Shown here: positions 29,157-38,372 of the stretch, piece after piece | How positions within the stretch are numbered: the stretch's first letter is position 1 | How the letters are laid out: each line of letters opens with the position of its first letter | Origin: Mesorhizobium ciceri WSM4083 | GTDB lineage: Bacteria > Pseudomonadota > Alphaproteobacteria > Rhizobiales > Rhizobiaceae | Direction of reading: 5' to 3' | Assembly (NCBI RefSeq): GCF_000519305.1 | Contig: NZ_JAFG01000016.1 | Span: 1 to 58,788, forward strand | Length of the DNA stretch: 58,788 nucleotides | Translations under genes and position numbers: made by a program | Notes under the pieces: model-generated | What the model saw: only the letters and a program-made list of their open reading frames with translations | Databases searched by the model: none | Told to the model about the DNA's origin: nothing

Positions 29157-30910
29157 GCCAGGTTTCTCAACTTTGAGGTTTGATCGTGAAGCAGTTCGAA
29201 CGTGTTGGGATCCAGCACGACCCCATAGTCCCGACGCGCAGCTTGGTGCGAGACATAGCCGTCGATCACGTCCTGCCGAACTCTCTCTGGGGCCCGGGTT
29301 TGAGCCACGCCCCAGCCACCACCTCCGGTCGACAGAAACTCGAAGGCCTCACCGGGTCCAAATTTGTGCGAGGACAGAAGCGGACTGCGCCACGTTCCGT
29401 CGGGACGAGGTCCGCCGATGATCTCCCGGCGACCGTCTTGGTATTCTTGAACGAGAAGCTGGACGGGGCTCATACCGCCGCCGTTGACACCCGGGCTACC
29501 CTCAATGGTACGGGATGTCTCGATCGAGAGTTCGCCACCGTTCAGGAACCGGAACTTGAACCTTGCGCCCAACCCTCCACGGTTCTCTCCCGGACCGCCA
29601 GAATCCTGGCGCAAGTCGAATGCCTCGACTCTCACCGGGTAGAGGAGCTCAGCTGCCTCCGCTGGCATATTTGTGCAGTTGCCCAGAGGATCCAGCGTGA
29701 CGTTTAGCCCGTCGTTGTATGGCGTGCCGCCCCAGCCGCCAGCAGGGATGTCTGAGAACACATCGATACGGTTTCCTGGGCCACGGACAGCGGCGACGAA
29801 CCAATTTGCGTCTGCGCAGGTTGGAGCGATCGCCAGACTCGGGATTGCTTTGGCGACAGCTTGCCAGATGGCGCTCTGCACTTTGCCCGACGTCACGGTC
29901 GTGCAACCGACTACCGGAGCAGGCCAACGAGCATTCAGCCAACAGTCGTCCGGCAGGCTCAACGAAATCGGAGCGAACATCCCAGCATTGGGCGGAGCAT
30001 CAGGCGCGAGGAAGAACTGCAAGGCGGTGTAAACCGCTGCGGTTGTGTTCGCGAATGGTGAGTTGATCGCGCCAGCGACCTGCGGGTCGCTACCTGCGAA
30101 ATCCACATGTAGGTTGGACCCCGCCACCGTGAGTTTGACGCGAACCCAAACCTTCTGGTCGGTGATGCCATCGGAATCGGCGTAATCGGCTCCTTCGTAC
30201 ACGCCGTCCGGAATGTTTTCGATCTCCGCCCGGACGATGCGCTCGGTGTAACCGATCATGTCGCCCATTCCTTGGATGAGAGTTGCCCGACCGTACTTAC
30301 GAGCTGTCGCGCGCAGCTCGTCCTCGGCGGCAAGGAGCGCTCCCATGTGAGCCTGAAGGTCGCCTTTGACGTAGTGAGGCGTTCGCGTGTTCCGAAGGAG
30401 GATTTCGAGCAGATCCTGGTCGACTTGGTAGTCGCGATACAATTTCAAAGGAGGCAGTCGAAGACCTTCGCCCGCGACATGCGTACCAAAGCCCTGCCCG
30501 CCCGGGCCACCTCCGCCAAGATCCATCCAGTGGCCACGACTTACCGCGAAGCCGATCAGCTCATTTTCGTAGAAGACAGGCATCGTCAGGGTCACGTCAT
30601 TGATGTGCGTGCCGCCATCGTACGGGTCGTTGAGGATCACCACGTCCCCAGGGCGCAAAGTCTCAATGCCGAACTTCCTGGCCACGGCCTGGACGCTGAA
30701 ATGCATCGCGGCGAGGTGCACCGGGCAATTGGCCGTCTGTCCAACCAAGCGCAACGTCGGATCGTAGATCGCGTTGGAGAAGTCCAGGTTCTCAGACAGG
30801 ATCGGCGAGAATGAGGACTTTTGGAGGATAACCGTCATGCGGCGGCAGACGTGTTCAAACGTGTTACGCAGAACTTCAAACGTGATGGGATCGATTGGAT
30901 TAGCCATCAT
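29153..30910 (-). CDS. hyuB: hydantoinase B / oxoprolinase-type subunit HyuB
   Basis: HyuB is one of the two subunits of ATP-dependent hydantoinase, oxoprolinase and acetone/acetophenone carboxylase enzymes. The 585-residue protein opens DPITFEVLRNTFEHVC, with SSFSPILSENLDFSNAIYD and LNDPYDGGTHINDVTL next, the diagnostic B-subunit sequence, and ends in a region around GGGGWG. ATG 30910 or 30907 overlaps the hyuA stop. Its role follows the A subunit; no third (gamma) or extra carboxylase subunit is present nearby. Confidence 0.92.
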   Translation of the reverse strand: MMANPIDPITFEVLRNTFEHVCRRMTVILQKSSFSPILSENLDFSNAIYDPTLRLVGQTANCPVHLAAMHFSVQAVARKFGIETLRPGDVVILNDPYDGGTHINDVTLTMPVFYENELIGFAVSRGHWMDLGGGGPGGQGFGTHVAGEGLRLPPLKLYRDYQVDQDLLEILLRNTRTPHYVKGDLQAHMGALLAAEDELRATARKYGRATLIQGMGDMIGYTERIVRAEIENIPDGVYEGADYADSDGITDQKVWVRVKLTVAGSNLHVDFAGSDPQVAGAINSPFANTTAAVYTALQFFLAPDAPPNAGMFAPISLSLPDDCWLNARWPAPVVGCTTVTSGKVQSAIWQAVAKAIPSLAIAPTCADANWFVAAVRGPGNRIDVFSDIPAGGWGGTPYNDGLNVTLDPLGNCTNMPAEAAELLYPVRVEAFDLRQDSGGPGENRGGLGARFKFRFLNGGELSIETSRTIEGSPGVNGGGMSPVQLLVQEYQDGRREIIGGPRPDGTWRSPLLSSHKFGPGEAFEFLSTGGGGWGVAQTRAPERVRQDVIDGYVSHQAARRDYGVVLDPNTFELLHDQTSKLRNLA

Positions 30911-32916
30911 GCCCTCTCCAGAATGCAGTTTCGAGCTGAGTCAAACCGAGCGGCCCAACCCGGAGGAATGACAATGCTGGTGTGAGGATCCTCAATGAGA
31001 GCGGGACCGCTCACGATCTGAGCACCTGCGGCATCATGGACGAGAGCTTCGGTCCAATCGCCAAACCAAACCTTGCGACCTTTCTGCTGTGAAGGAGCAA
31101 GTTGCGAATTCTGCTCGGATTCCAGGGGGCCGGCGGGCGAAGGCGCTTCGGCAGTTACTGCCAAGGCCACAATCTCCACCGGAAAATCGTCAGATCTCAC
31201 GCCGAATTCGCGCTTGTGCGCTTCGTGAAATGACGAGGCCAGCTGTTGAACATCGCGATCCTCTATTGCGCCGCGATCTTGAACAACGTCCACCTCGAAT
31301 GTCTGCCCGGCGTACCGCATCCTCATCACAAAACTGACGCTTAAGTCCTCGACCTTCGCGCCCTGAGCGACTAGCGCGTCGACGGCGGCTTCGCCAAGCG
31401 ACTGCAGTTTCACACTAACCCGATCGAGTTCCTCTGCCGTCAGCGGCGCGTAGTGAAAGACCTCTTCGTCGTGTTTGATCGCGAGACGCAGAGCGCCGTA
31501 TGCGGACGCGACGCCGGAATACCGAGGAACAATGACGGTGGGCGTGGCGAGCGCTTCCGCAACTGCGCAAGCGTGCAAGGGACCTGCACCGCCGAAACTG
31601 GCAAATGCATAGTCGCGCGGATCGCGACCACGCGACGCCAAGACGAGCTTCACGGCCTGCGCCATCGCCTCCGTCGCGATCCGGATCATGCCCTCGGCAC
31701 ACTGCTCGATAGTAAGATCGAGCTTGGTCGCGATCGTTTCGACCGCGTCGCGGGCAGCTGGAACGTCCAGCTTGAACTTTCCTGAGAGATCTGGACTGAT
31801 CCGGCCAAGGACCAGGTTGGCGTCGGTAATCGTAGGTCTAATACCTCCACGTCCATAGCAAGCTGGCCCTGGCACAGAACCCGCCGACATGGGGCCTACC
31901 CGAAGCGAACCGCCACTATCAACCCATCCGACAGAGCCCCCACCGGCACCAATCGATCGAATGTCCAGCATTGGAACCGCGACGGGCATATCGAATTCGA
32001 GTTCATACTCACGAGTGATGAGGCCCTGGCCGTCCTCGATGATGGACGCGTCGAAACTGGTACCGCCCATGTCGGTGTGAATGATGTTCGGGAAACCAGC
32101 AGTGCGCGCTATCTCGGCGGCATACCCCACACCGCCAGCAGGACCGGATTCCACAAGCTCCTCAACGCGCAGCCGGGCTTGGTCGACACCCATCATCCCG
32201 CCGTTGCTCTTGAGGATCATGAGGTTTCCCGAGAACCCACCCTCAAGTAGGCGAGCCTGTAGCCGCTCGAAGTAATTTGCCATGACCGGCAAAATGGTTG
32301 CGCGGATTGAAGCTAGCGTGAAACGCGTGTGCTCCCGGAAGACGGGCTTTACGTCAGCAGAAGCCGTCACGCGAATGTTCGGGAGCGCGTCCGACAGGAT
32401 CTCCGCAACTTTCCGCTCATTTGCCGGATTGGCGTACGAATTGATGAGACAGACGGCTACCGAACCAATGCGTGCTTCAGAGATCGAGGCAATAATCGGC
32501 TCGAGCTGTGCGGCGTCGACGCACTTTTCGACCTCGCCCTTTGCATTGGTCCGTTCGTCAATCGTGTATCGATAGCGCCTTCTGATCAGTGGAGCCGGCT
32601 TCGTTTGATACGGCCGATAAAGGTGCTCACGATGCATCCGGCCGATTTCCAGAACGTCTCGGAAACCTTCGGTTGTGATCATCGCGGCGTCAGGGAAGCT
32701 ACGTTCGATAAGTGCGTTTGTTGCAGTCGTGGTTCCGTGAACGAGGAGAGAAATCTCGTCTGGCGTCAGATCGGCGTTGGCAATTGCGTTGAGCACGCCC
32801 TTGGACCGCTCTTCGGGCGTTGTCAGAACCTTGCCGGTTCGCTCCTCGCCCGTAGAAATGTTAACCGCGAATAGATCGGTAAAGGTTCCTCCAACATCAA
32901 CTCCAACCTTCCACAT
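30907..32916 (-). CDS. hyuA: hydantoinase A / oxoprolinase-type subunit HyuA
   Basis: HyuA is the ATP-binding subunit that phosphorylates the substrate so that an amide is hydrolysed or a ketone carboxylated. The 669-residue protein has the phosphate-binding N-terminus VGVDVGGTFTDLFAVN, HGTTTATNALIER, and the second nucleotide segment HTDMGGTSFDAS, followed by GPACYGRGG. Start at ATG 32916 after aggggaa; an earlier in-frame ATG would overlap a palindromic operator. It leads a tightly coupled series hyuA-hyuB-BKACE-SDR. Two-subunit composition favours the hydantoinase/lactam type, while BKACE and CoA-transferase would also fit a carboxylase that produces a beta-keto acid. Confidence 0.92.
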   Translation of the reverse strand: MWKVGVDVGGTFTDLFAVNISTGEERTGKVLTTPEERSKGVLNAIANADLTPDEISLLVHGTTTATNALIERSFPDAAMITTEGFRDVLEIGRMHREHLYRPYQTKPAPLIRRRYRYTIDERTNAKGEVEKCVDAAQLEPIIASISEARIGSVAVCLINSYANPANERKVAEILSDALPNIRVTASADVKPVFREHTRFTLASIRATILPVMANYFERLQARLLEGGFSGNLMILKSNGGMMGVDQARLRVEELVESGPAGGVGYAAEIARTAGFPNIIHTDMGGTSFDASIIEDGQGLITREYELEFDMPVAVPMLDIRSIGAGGGSVGWVDSGGSLRVGPMSAGSVPGPACYGRGGIRPTITDANLVLGRISPDLSGKFKLDVPAARDAVETIATKLDLTIEQCAEGMIRIATEAMAQAVKLVLASRGRDPRDYAFASFGGAGPLHACAVAEALATPTVIVPRYSGVASAYGALRLAIKHDEEVFHYAPLTAEELDRVSVKLQSLGEAAVDALVAQGAKVEDLSVSFVMRMRYAGQTFEVDVVQDRGAIEDRDVQQLASSFHEAHKREFGVRSDDFPVEIVALAVTAEAPSPAGPLESEQNSQLAPSQQKGRKVWFGDWTEALVHDAAGAQIVSGPALIEDPHTSIVIPPGWAARFDSARNCILERA

Positions 32917-32928
32917 TGACGTTCCCCT

Positions 32929-32943
32929 TTGATCGTTGATCAA
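32929..32943. promoter_or_regulatory. palindromic operator, copy 1 (upstream of hyuA)
   Basis: TTGATCGTTGATCAA is an inverted repeat (TTGATC, 3-base spacer, GATCAA). It ends 13 bases before the hyuA start codon on the minus strand. An identical copy lies at 33019-33033, and both sit between the divergent hyuA and GntR genes. Size and form fit operators of FadR-type GntR proteins. Confidence 0.75.
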
Positions 32944-33018
32944 GGATTTGCCGTCAAAACATGACGCCTGTCAACCCCAATTTTTTGCGATTGTCCGCTG
33001 GTGGCAAAAAAATGCTCT

Positions 33019-33033
33019 TTGATCGTTGATCAA
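33019..33033. promoter_or_regulatory. palindromic operator, copy 2 (upstream of GntR gene)
   Basis: This is the same 15-base sequence as at 32929-32943, exactly 90 bases away, and 51 bases upstream of the regulator start. Two identical sites in one intergenic region suggest cooperative or looping repression of both promoters by the adjacent regulator. Confidence 0.75.
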
Positions 33034-33084
33034 GCAATGCGTTCGCGATATGTGTACCTGGCCTTGTCTTCTCCTGGAGTCACG

Positions 33085-33774
33085 ATGCCTGCCACCACTT
33101 TGCCTTCGCTGAAGCCGCGCCAGACCAATTCGGACCTTGAGCACGTCTACGAGGAGCTGAAGCGGTCGATAATGATGGCGGAGTTTTCGCCTGGTCAGAA
33201 GCTAAAATTGGAGGAACTTGCGAACGCTTTTGGGACTAGCCACATGCCGGTTCGTGAAGCGCTCAATCGCCTTGTAACGGCACGCGCGCTCGAGTCAGCG
33301 CCGCGCCGTTCAATGTTCATTCCGGACGCCAGTGTCGAACGACTTCGGAACCTTTTGACGTTGCGCACGGATCTTGAAGGCAAGGCCGTTGGGATGACAG
33401 TAGCACAGAGACTTCCGAACCTCGCGGACATTTTGGCGCAAATCAACGCCAGAATGGATGTGGAAGCAGCCCGCGGCGCTCTGGGGACAAGGACCTATCT
33501 TCAGCTCAATCACCGATTCCATTTTGCCCTTTATGAGCGTTGCGGCAACCCGGAGCTCGTAAACCTCATCGAACTTTTGTGGATGCGCTATGGCCCGCTG
33601 CTCAGCCTGCTAAAGACTACACCAATGTCTTTCTCAGGGCATCGGCACCACGCTGAGATAATTGATGCGGTTCGAGAGGGTGACAAAGACTCCGCCGTCA
33701 AGAGCTTGGTCGCGGACCTAGAAGAAGCCGGCAACGCAATCGCCAATGCGGACGCATTCAGACCATCCGCATAG
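33085..33774 (+). CDS. GntR-family transcriptional regulator, FCD type, of the catabolic locus
   Basis: The 229-residue protein has a winged helix (about residues 15-85, recognition region FGTSHMPVREALNRL) and an FCD ligand-binding domain with HRFHFALYERCGNPE and HRHHAEIIDAVREGD. The start at ATG 33085 has tggag upstream; the frame continues to 33001, but that would run over the operator. It is divergent from hyuA and close to two identical palindromes, so it most likely represses itself and the hyu operon until a substrate or intermediate binds. It is paralogous to the regulator at 16701-17426. Confidence 0.87.
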   Translation: MPATTLPSLKPRQTNSDLEHVYEELKRSIMMAEFSPGQKLKLEELANAFGTSHMPVREALNRLVTARALESAPRRSMFIPDASVERLRNLLTLRTDLEGKAVGMTVAQRLPNLADILAQINARMDVEAARGALGTRTYLQLNHRFHFALYERCGNPELVNLIELLWMRYGPLLSLLKTTPMSFSGHRHHAEIIDAVREGDKDSAVKSLVADLEEAGNAIANADAFRPSA

Positions 33775-33849
33775 CGAGTGGCCTGCGGCTTTCTACGTCG
33801 AATGACAACTGACATAGTCAGTTGCCTTGAGACCGGTAACTTCTCTGGG

Positions 33850-34245
33850 GTCAGGCGGCGTGCAGGAGAGGCGGCTTGGGCTTGAACAATGGTGGGACGT
33901 TCGGCTCTGGCTGAGCATATGAGCGCCGTGCCGACGAGTGAATTCACCGCTGACTCAGCCAGGGTCGTGAGACGCGAAGCCCGGCTCGGTAGCGCTTGCC
34001 ATAGTTGATGATCGCGGCGCGGTTCGGTCTGATATAGGTCAGCAGCTGCGAGCCGAGGCTGTGAAGACAGGCGACGGAGAACTCGCCGCCTCCCTGCAAA
34101 TCGATCACTCTCTCCAAGAGTTGTTCCAGGTCGCGGATCGCGCGATCGACCGCCCATGCCAAGGACGCCACTTCACCGCTCTGATGTCCCGGTCGATGGC
34201 GGGAACGAGCTATATGATCGGCGATCTGCTGCATCGGCTGGATCT
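33850..34245 (-). pseudogene. ISKra4-family transposase fragment, copy 1
   Basis: The minus strand encodes an interrupted C-terminal part of an ISKra4 transposase (MQQIADHIARSR, RAIRDLEQLLERV, SQLLTYIRPNRAAIINYGKRYRAGL). It is a near copy of the next fragment but lacks an internal part of about 80 bases near 33928. Frame breaks make it non-functional. Confidence 0.65.
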
Positions 34246-34299
34246 TTCATGGCGTGTCACACTGCACTTAATGTGAGATTGCGCCCACCTGAGACCGGT

Positions 34300-34785
34300 A
34301 ATTTCTCTGGGGTTAGGCGGCGCGCAGGAGCGGCGGTCTGGGTTTCAATAGTGGTGGGACATTCGGCTCTGGCTGTCGGAACGGTGCCCGCAATCGATCG
34401 CGAAGCTCGCCGTTGAGATCTGCCGTGCGGACCTGCATGAGCATGTGAGCGCCGTGGGGTGACCATCGCATCTGCTGTTTCTTGACCATCCGCTTGCCGA
34501 CGAGTGAATTCACCGCTGACTCAGCCAGGGTCGTTGCGACGCGAAGCCCGGCTCGGTAGCGCTTGCCATAGTTGATGATCGCGCCGCGGTTCGATCTGAT
34601 ATAGGTCAGCAGCTGCGAGCCGAGGCTGTGAAGACGGGCGACGGAGAACTCGCCGCCTCCCCGCAAATAGATCACTCTCTCCAAGAGTTGTCCCAGGTCG
34701 CGGATCGCGCGATCGACCCGCCCGTGCCACAGACGCCACTTCACCGCTCTGATGTCCCGGTCAATGGCGGGAAGCGATGTCCGCA
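34300..34785 (-). pseudogene. ISKra4-family transposase fragment, copy 2
   Basis: This second copy retains the C-terminal region in one frame: VKWRLWHGRVDRAIRDL, YIRSNRGAIINYGKRY, then STAxxESAVN-like and KRMVKKQQMRW, followed by HMLMQVRTADLN, all typical of ISKra4 transposases. It repeats most of 33850-34245 in direct orientation. The N-terminal part is missing at its 5' side, where an inverted piece begins. Confidence 0.7.
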
Positions 34786-34839
34786 GCGCCGATCCCAAAT
34801 CAGCGCGCAACTTTGAGCTCGTTGTGGCCCGATGCAGCC

Positions 34840-35105
34840 GCGGCGGGCGAGGCGATGGCGGCGGCCCGCTATTTCGTGACCGCCAGCACCGACCAACGGG
34901 CAATCCGGGATCGCGCCCTTCATGCCCTTCGGGAGGTAGGCTACCGCGGCTTTGGCGATGTGACGGTGATTTCGGACGGTGCCGAAATTCTCAAGCGGCT
35001 GCCCCGCGCCATGCCGAAGCCGACGGCCCACATCATCGACTGGTTCCACACCGCCATGAAGATCCAGCCGATGCAGCAGATCGCCGATCATAGGGCTCGA
35101 TCCCG
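34840..35105 (+). pseudogene. ISKra4-family transposase middle fragment, inverted
   Basis: On the plus strand the sequence DVTVISDGAEILKRLP and HIIDWFHTAMKIQPMQQIADH is the central catalytic region of an ISKra4 transposase. Its orientation is opposite to that of the two C-terminal fragments, with the MQQIADH stretch present both here and in copy 1. The element was broken and partly inverted. Confidence 0.7.
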
Positions 35106-35239
35106 CTCGGGTCTCTCTGGAGCGTGTCTCGCGTCGGCGTTACTTCGATCTTCAATGGCGACCGACCAGCGACCTATGCCGATGCCACTCCCATTCTTCG
35201 CTGCGCTGGCCCGGAAATTTGGCATCCTCGAAATCGGGG

Positions 35240-35600
35240 GCAAGCAGGAAAAGCCCCCGGTACGGAGTCTGGAAGGCCGGCGGTTCGTACATCGCCAAGA
35301 CCGTTGTCGGCACCGATCCGGATATCACCGTGCTGATCGCCGAGACGCTCGGGCTGAAGCTCGACCTCGTGCCGGTCGCCTGGGTCGACTGGCCGCTCGG
35401 CCTCGCCTCCGGATATGACGCCATCATCAGCAACGTCACCGTGAGGGAGGACGCAAGGAGAAGTTTGACTTCTCGACCTACCGCCAGGACGTGCTCGGCT
35501 TCTATGTGAAGGCCGACAGCAGTATCACCTCGATCAAGGAGCCGAAGGACGTCGCGGGCCTCAAGGTCATCACCGGCGCCGAACAAGGCCTGATCGTTCT
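35240..35600 (+). pseudogene. fragment of an amino-acid ABC transporter binding protein (family 3)
   Basis: Two adjacent frames give a continuous piece of a periplasmic binding protein: GTDPDITVLIAETLGLKLDLV, then GYDAIISNVTV, a frame change at about 35450, and FDFSTYRQDVLGFYVKADSS with IKEPKDVAGLKVITGA. The N- and C-terminal parts are missing, and unrelated sequence (LIVLMMSATVIYVAR, possibly from a permease) is fused at about 35590. Confidence 0.7.
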
Positions 35601-36186
35601 GATGATGAGTGCGACGGTCATCTACGTCGCGCGCTCGCCCCCAGGCGATAGCGGCTTGATGGAGGGCGCGCCACCCCCGCACGCGCGCCGCCCGTCCGAG
35701 TCAGGACGATCTCTTCACGAGCGCGCTGTTCCGGACTCGGCATAGTGGCGGCGTGCCACGTCGGGGTGCGAACGCAGTCGCTTTTCAGAGCATTGGTTCC
35801 GACATCGCGGAAGAAATCCAGATCGCTCGCCCGCGGACACGATCTCGGCTGTTGCGACTGCCTCGACACTCGGTCGCAAGCCCAAGGGAGAAATCCGGCA
35901 TTGAAACCATCAGAGCGTCGTTATTCGGCTGCTTGACGACGGCGCAATTCGTCCGCGAGGATCGACCTCTTTATCCGGTTGACGTGTTCGTCTCCAGGAG
36001 ACGCGTAAAGAGCCTAACTTTGGCGGTAACAAAGGCGTCATATAACTTTACGGAACCTTTGCGGTCTTAAACTCGCGGCCATGATACACCTCGCCTGTCC
36101 CGAGGGATCAGGCGAGTATAAAACTGGTGCACATGGTCCGCTCGCCGCTCGCAACTCGGAGTTACGACCAATGGCAGCACGAGCGC
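35601..36186. other. 590 bases without a recognisable gene
   Basis: Short frames occur on both strands, but none has a family match or good start. The stretch links the binding-protein fragment to transposase remnants. Confidence 0.4.
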
Positions 36187-36933
36187 TCATCCTGGTTGAA
36201 GGCGATTCTTCGGGGACCGGGCTGCTATACGTTCAAGCGGCCCGACGTCTTCGCCTTCACCCAATCGTTCTGTCGGCTGATCCGAGTCGGCCAAGATCAT
36301 GACTATCTCCCCGAGTTTGATCACCGCCATTCCCCTCTCGACCATCGAGAGCAGTATCGCTGATGACGTGCCGCCGGTCCTCCGGGGCGCGCCCCGGAGG
36401 ACCGGTGGCAACGCTAAACTGGGAAGATTCAAACGGCACTTCTGGGGAGTATTGATCCGGTATCGACACGGGTAGCGGACCTGGAACTCGACGAGCAGTT
36501 CAAGCGCGGTCTGATCCGGGCGTTCTTCCAGGCAGTGCGTCATCTCCTCCCAATGATCCTTGAAGGTGTCGGGACGTCGGCCACGCGGCTTGTCGCTGAG
36601 TAGACAATACGTCTTGGGTCCGATGACAACGCCACGCGCGCGGGCAGCCTCGCGCCAGACAGCGACGCGTCGGGCGAAGGTTTTGTATTGCTTGCGGGTG
36701 AACCGGCCTGGGAACTGGACGCACAACTCGTCGAAGAGCTGCATGGCGTTAATGTTGGGGAACTCCTCCAATCGGCGACACGCGATCGGCCAAGCCATGC
36801 GGAGCGCCTGGATCCGACCTTGGCCAGGTTCGGCGTAGGCTTCCCGGGAAGCGGTGTAGCGCGACATATGTGGAACGGCCACGCGGGCAAGCGCTTTTTC
36901 AGACATTTCACCCAGCGGGATAGGTGCGGTCAT
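36187..36933 (-). pseudogene. transposase remnant (IS21/Mu-type integrase, part)
   Basis: A 248-codon open frame. Its first 165 residues contain two related segments, NAMQLFDELCVQFPGRFTRKQY and TALELLVEFQVRYPCRY (each followed or preceded by a short linker with RRVAVWREAA), a pattern seen in the non-catalytic part of certain large rhizobial transposases. The integrase core with its DDE residues is absent, and the last 80 residues are unlike the family. I regard it as a truncated element rather than a functional protein. Confidence 0.5.
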
Positions 36934-37137
36934 ATGTCCGGCCTTTCAGCGCGGTCTAAGACCGCTGGCCTCGATGAAATTCGCGATGCGAGGGGCTGAT
37001 CAATCTGACGCGCTGTAAGCGCATTGTCGCGCCGGCCTCTCTCGCCTCGGGATTTCGTCCCGTGGGTCATCGTCTAATTGTGCACCTCGCCTCTGTCCGG
37101 CGTCGCGCCGGCCAGTCCGTCCTGGTCGTCGTTCGGC

Positions 37138-38175
37138 TCAGGCGCGTGCTGCGCCGCTTGCCGCACCAGTATTTCGATATGTCCCGCCCTTGGTGAGCAG
37201 CGCCCAGATAATCCTCGCCATCTTGTTGGCGAGCGCGACCGCGACGACCTTGAAAGGCCGCCGCGCCAAAAGGGTGACTAGCCATCGCAGCGCTTTGTCG
37301 TTTCCCTTAACGCGCCGCAAGACCGACGTCGCGCCACAAACGAGCAGCGAGCAGAGCGTCGGGTTGCCCATTTTCGATATGCCGCCGAGCCGCTCCTTGC
37401 CGCCGCTCGAATGAGGCTTTGGCGTCAGTCCCAGCCAAGCGGCGAAGTGACGGCCAGATTTGAACCCGCCGGGATCCGGGACCAGCGCTTTGACGGAAGC
37501 CGCCGTAATCGCTCCGACGCCCGGAATTGTGGTCAGCCGTCGCATGTCCTCTTCGCGCTTCGCCTCGCTGACGATCCCTCGTTCGAGCTTCGCGATTTGA
37601 CGCGTCAGCGCCTCGATCTGATCGGCGATCTCAGCCAAAGCCAGTCTAGCGGCTTTTGGCAGGCAAACGTCCTCCTCGTCCCGTACGATCTCGATCAACG
37701 CAGCGACTTTAGCCGTGCCGAGGGCGGCAATAACGCCCAACTCCGACAAATGCCCGCGAAGCGCGTTGATCGCCTGAGTTTGCTGGCGGATCAAAAGGGC
37801 GCGCGTCCTCAGCACCATGGCCGCCGCTTGTTGATCAGCCGATTTGATCGGAACGAAACGCATGGTCTTGCGGGTGACGGCTTCGCTGATCGCTTCGGCG
37901 TCGGCGGCGTCCGTCTTGCCTCGTTTCACGAAGGGCTTCACATAAATCGGCGGGATCAAACGCACGTCGTGACCGAGCGCCGCGATCTCGCGCGCCCAAT
38001 AATGCGAACCGCCGCACGCCTCCAAACCAACCAGACACGGCGGAAGCTTTTCGAAAAAGCCCAGCAGCTCGGCTCGACGCAGTTTGCGATTGAAAATCGG
38101 CGCGCCTTCGGCGTCGGCGCCATGAATCTGAAAAACGTTCTTGGCCAAATCCAGGCCGATGGTGCTAACCTGCTT
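37138..38175 (-). CDS. IS110-family transposase
   Basis: The 345-residue transposase has the IS110 DEDD domain at the N-terminus (IGLDLAKNVFQIHG with the first Asp, GLEACGGSHYWARE, KTDAADAEAI) and the C-terminal transposase-20 domain with the serine region (TTIPGVGAITAASV, FAAWLGLTPKPHSSGGKERLGGISK). The start is taken as GTG 38175 because AGGGAG lies seven bases upstream. The frame appears intact, so the element may be active. IS110 elements lack standard inverted repeats, and I could not fix its ends. Confidence 0.9.
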   Translation of the reverse strand, partial: KQVSTIGLDLAKNVFQIHGADAEGAPIFNRKLRRAELLGFFEKLPPCLVGLEACGGSHYWAREIAALGHDVRLIPPIYVKPFVKRGKTDAADAEAISEAVTRKTMRFVPIKSADQQAAAMVLRTRALLIRQQTQAINALRGHLSELGVIAALGTAKVAALIEIVRDEEDVCLPKAARLALAEIADQIEALTRQIAKLERGIVSEAKREEDMRRLTTIPGVGAITAASVKALVPDPGGFKSGRHFAAWLGLTPKPHSSGGKERLGGISKMGNPTLCSLLVCGATSVLRRVKGNDKALRWLVTLLARRPFKVVAVALANKMARIIWALLTKGGTYRNTGAASGAARA

Positions 38176-38197
38176 CACGGAACGGCTCCCTATCCTT

Positions 38198-38220
38198 GTG
38201 GCGTTGCTCGCAACGACCAC
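38198..38220 (+). other. hairpin in the leader of the IS110 transposase gene
   Basis: GTGG-CGTTGC-TC-GCAACG-A-CCAC forms a 10-bp stem with one bulged base just upstream of the IS110 transposase start. Typical IS110-group elements encode a structured guide (bridge) RNA in the leader, so this hairpin may be part of such an RNA. Only the inverted repeat is seen directly. Confidence 0.45.
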
Positions 38221-38372
38221 GTTCTAGCACTTAGATGCTGTCGGTAGCGGGGCCGTTCCACACCATCAATCTGGGAGAGAAGCCGTATTGCCTCACGTAA
38301 CGATGTTCCTCGAGATTCGAGCGTTGCCTCATCCATTTTGCTCCCGGCCTCCTTAGCGAGCGCCACGGCGCC

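Noticed and set aside
32944..32995. hyuA start upstream at 32943
   Set aside because: It would place the operator inside the coding region; ATG 32916 has a good ribosome-binding site and begins at the family N-terminus.
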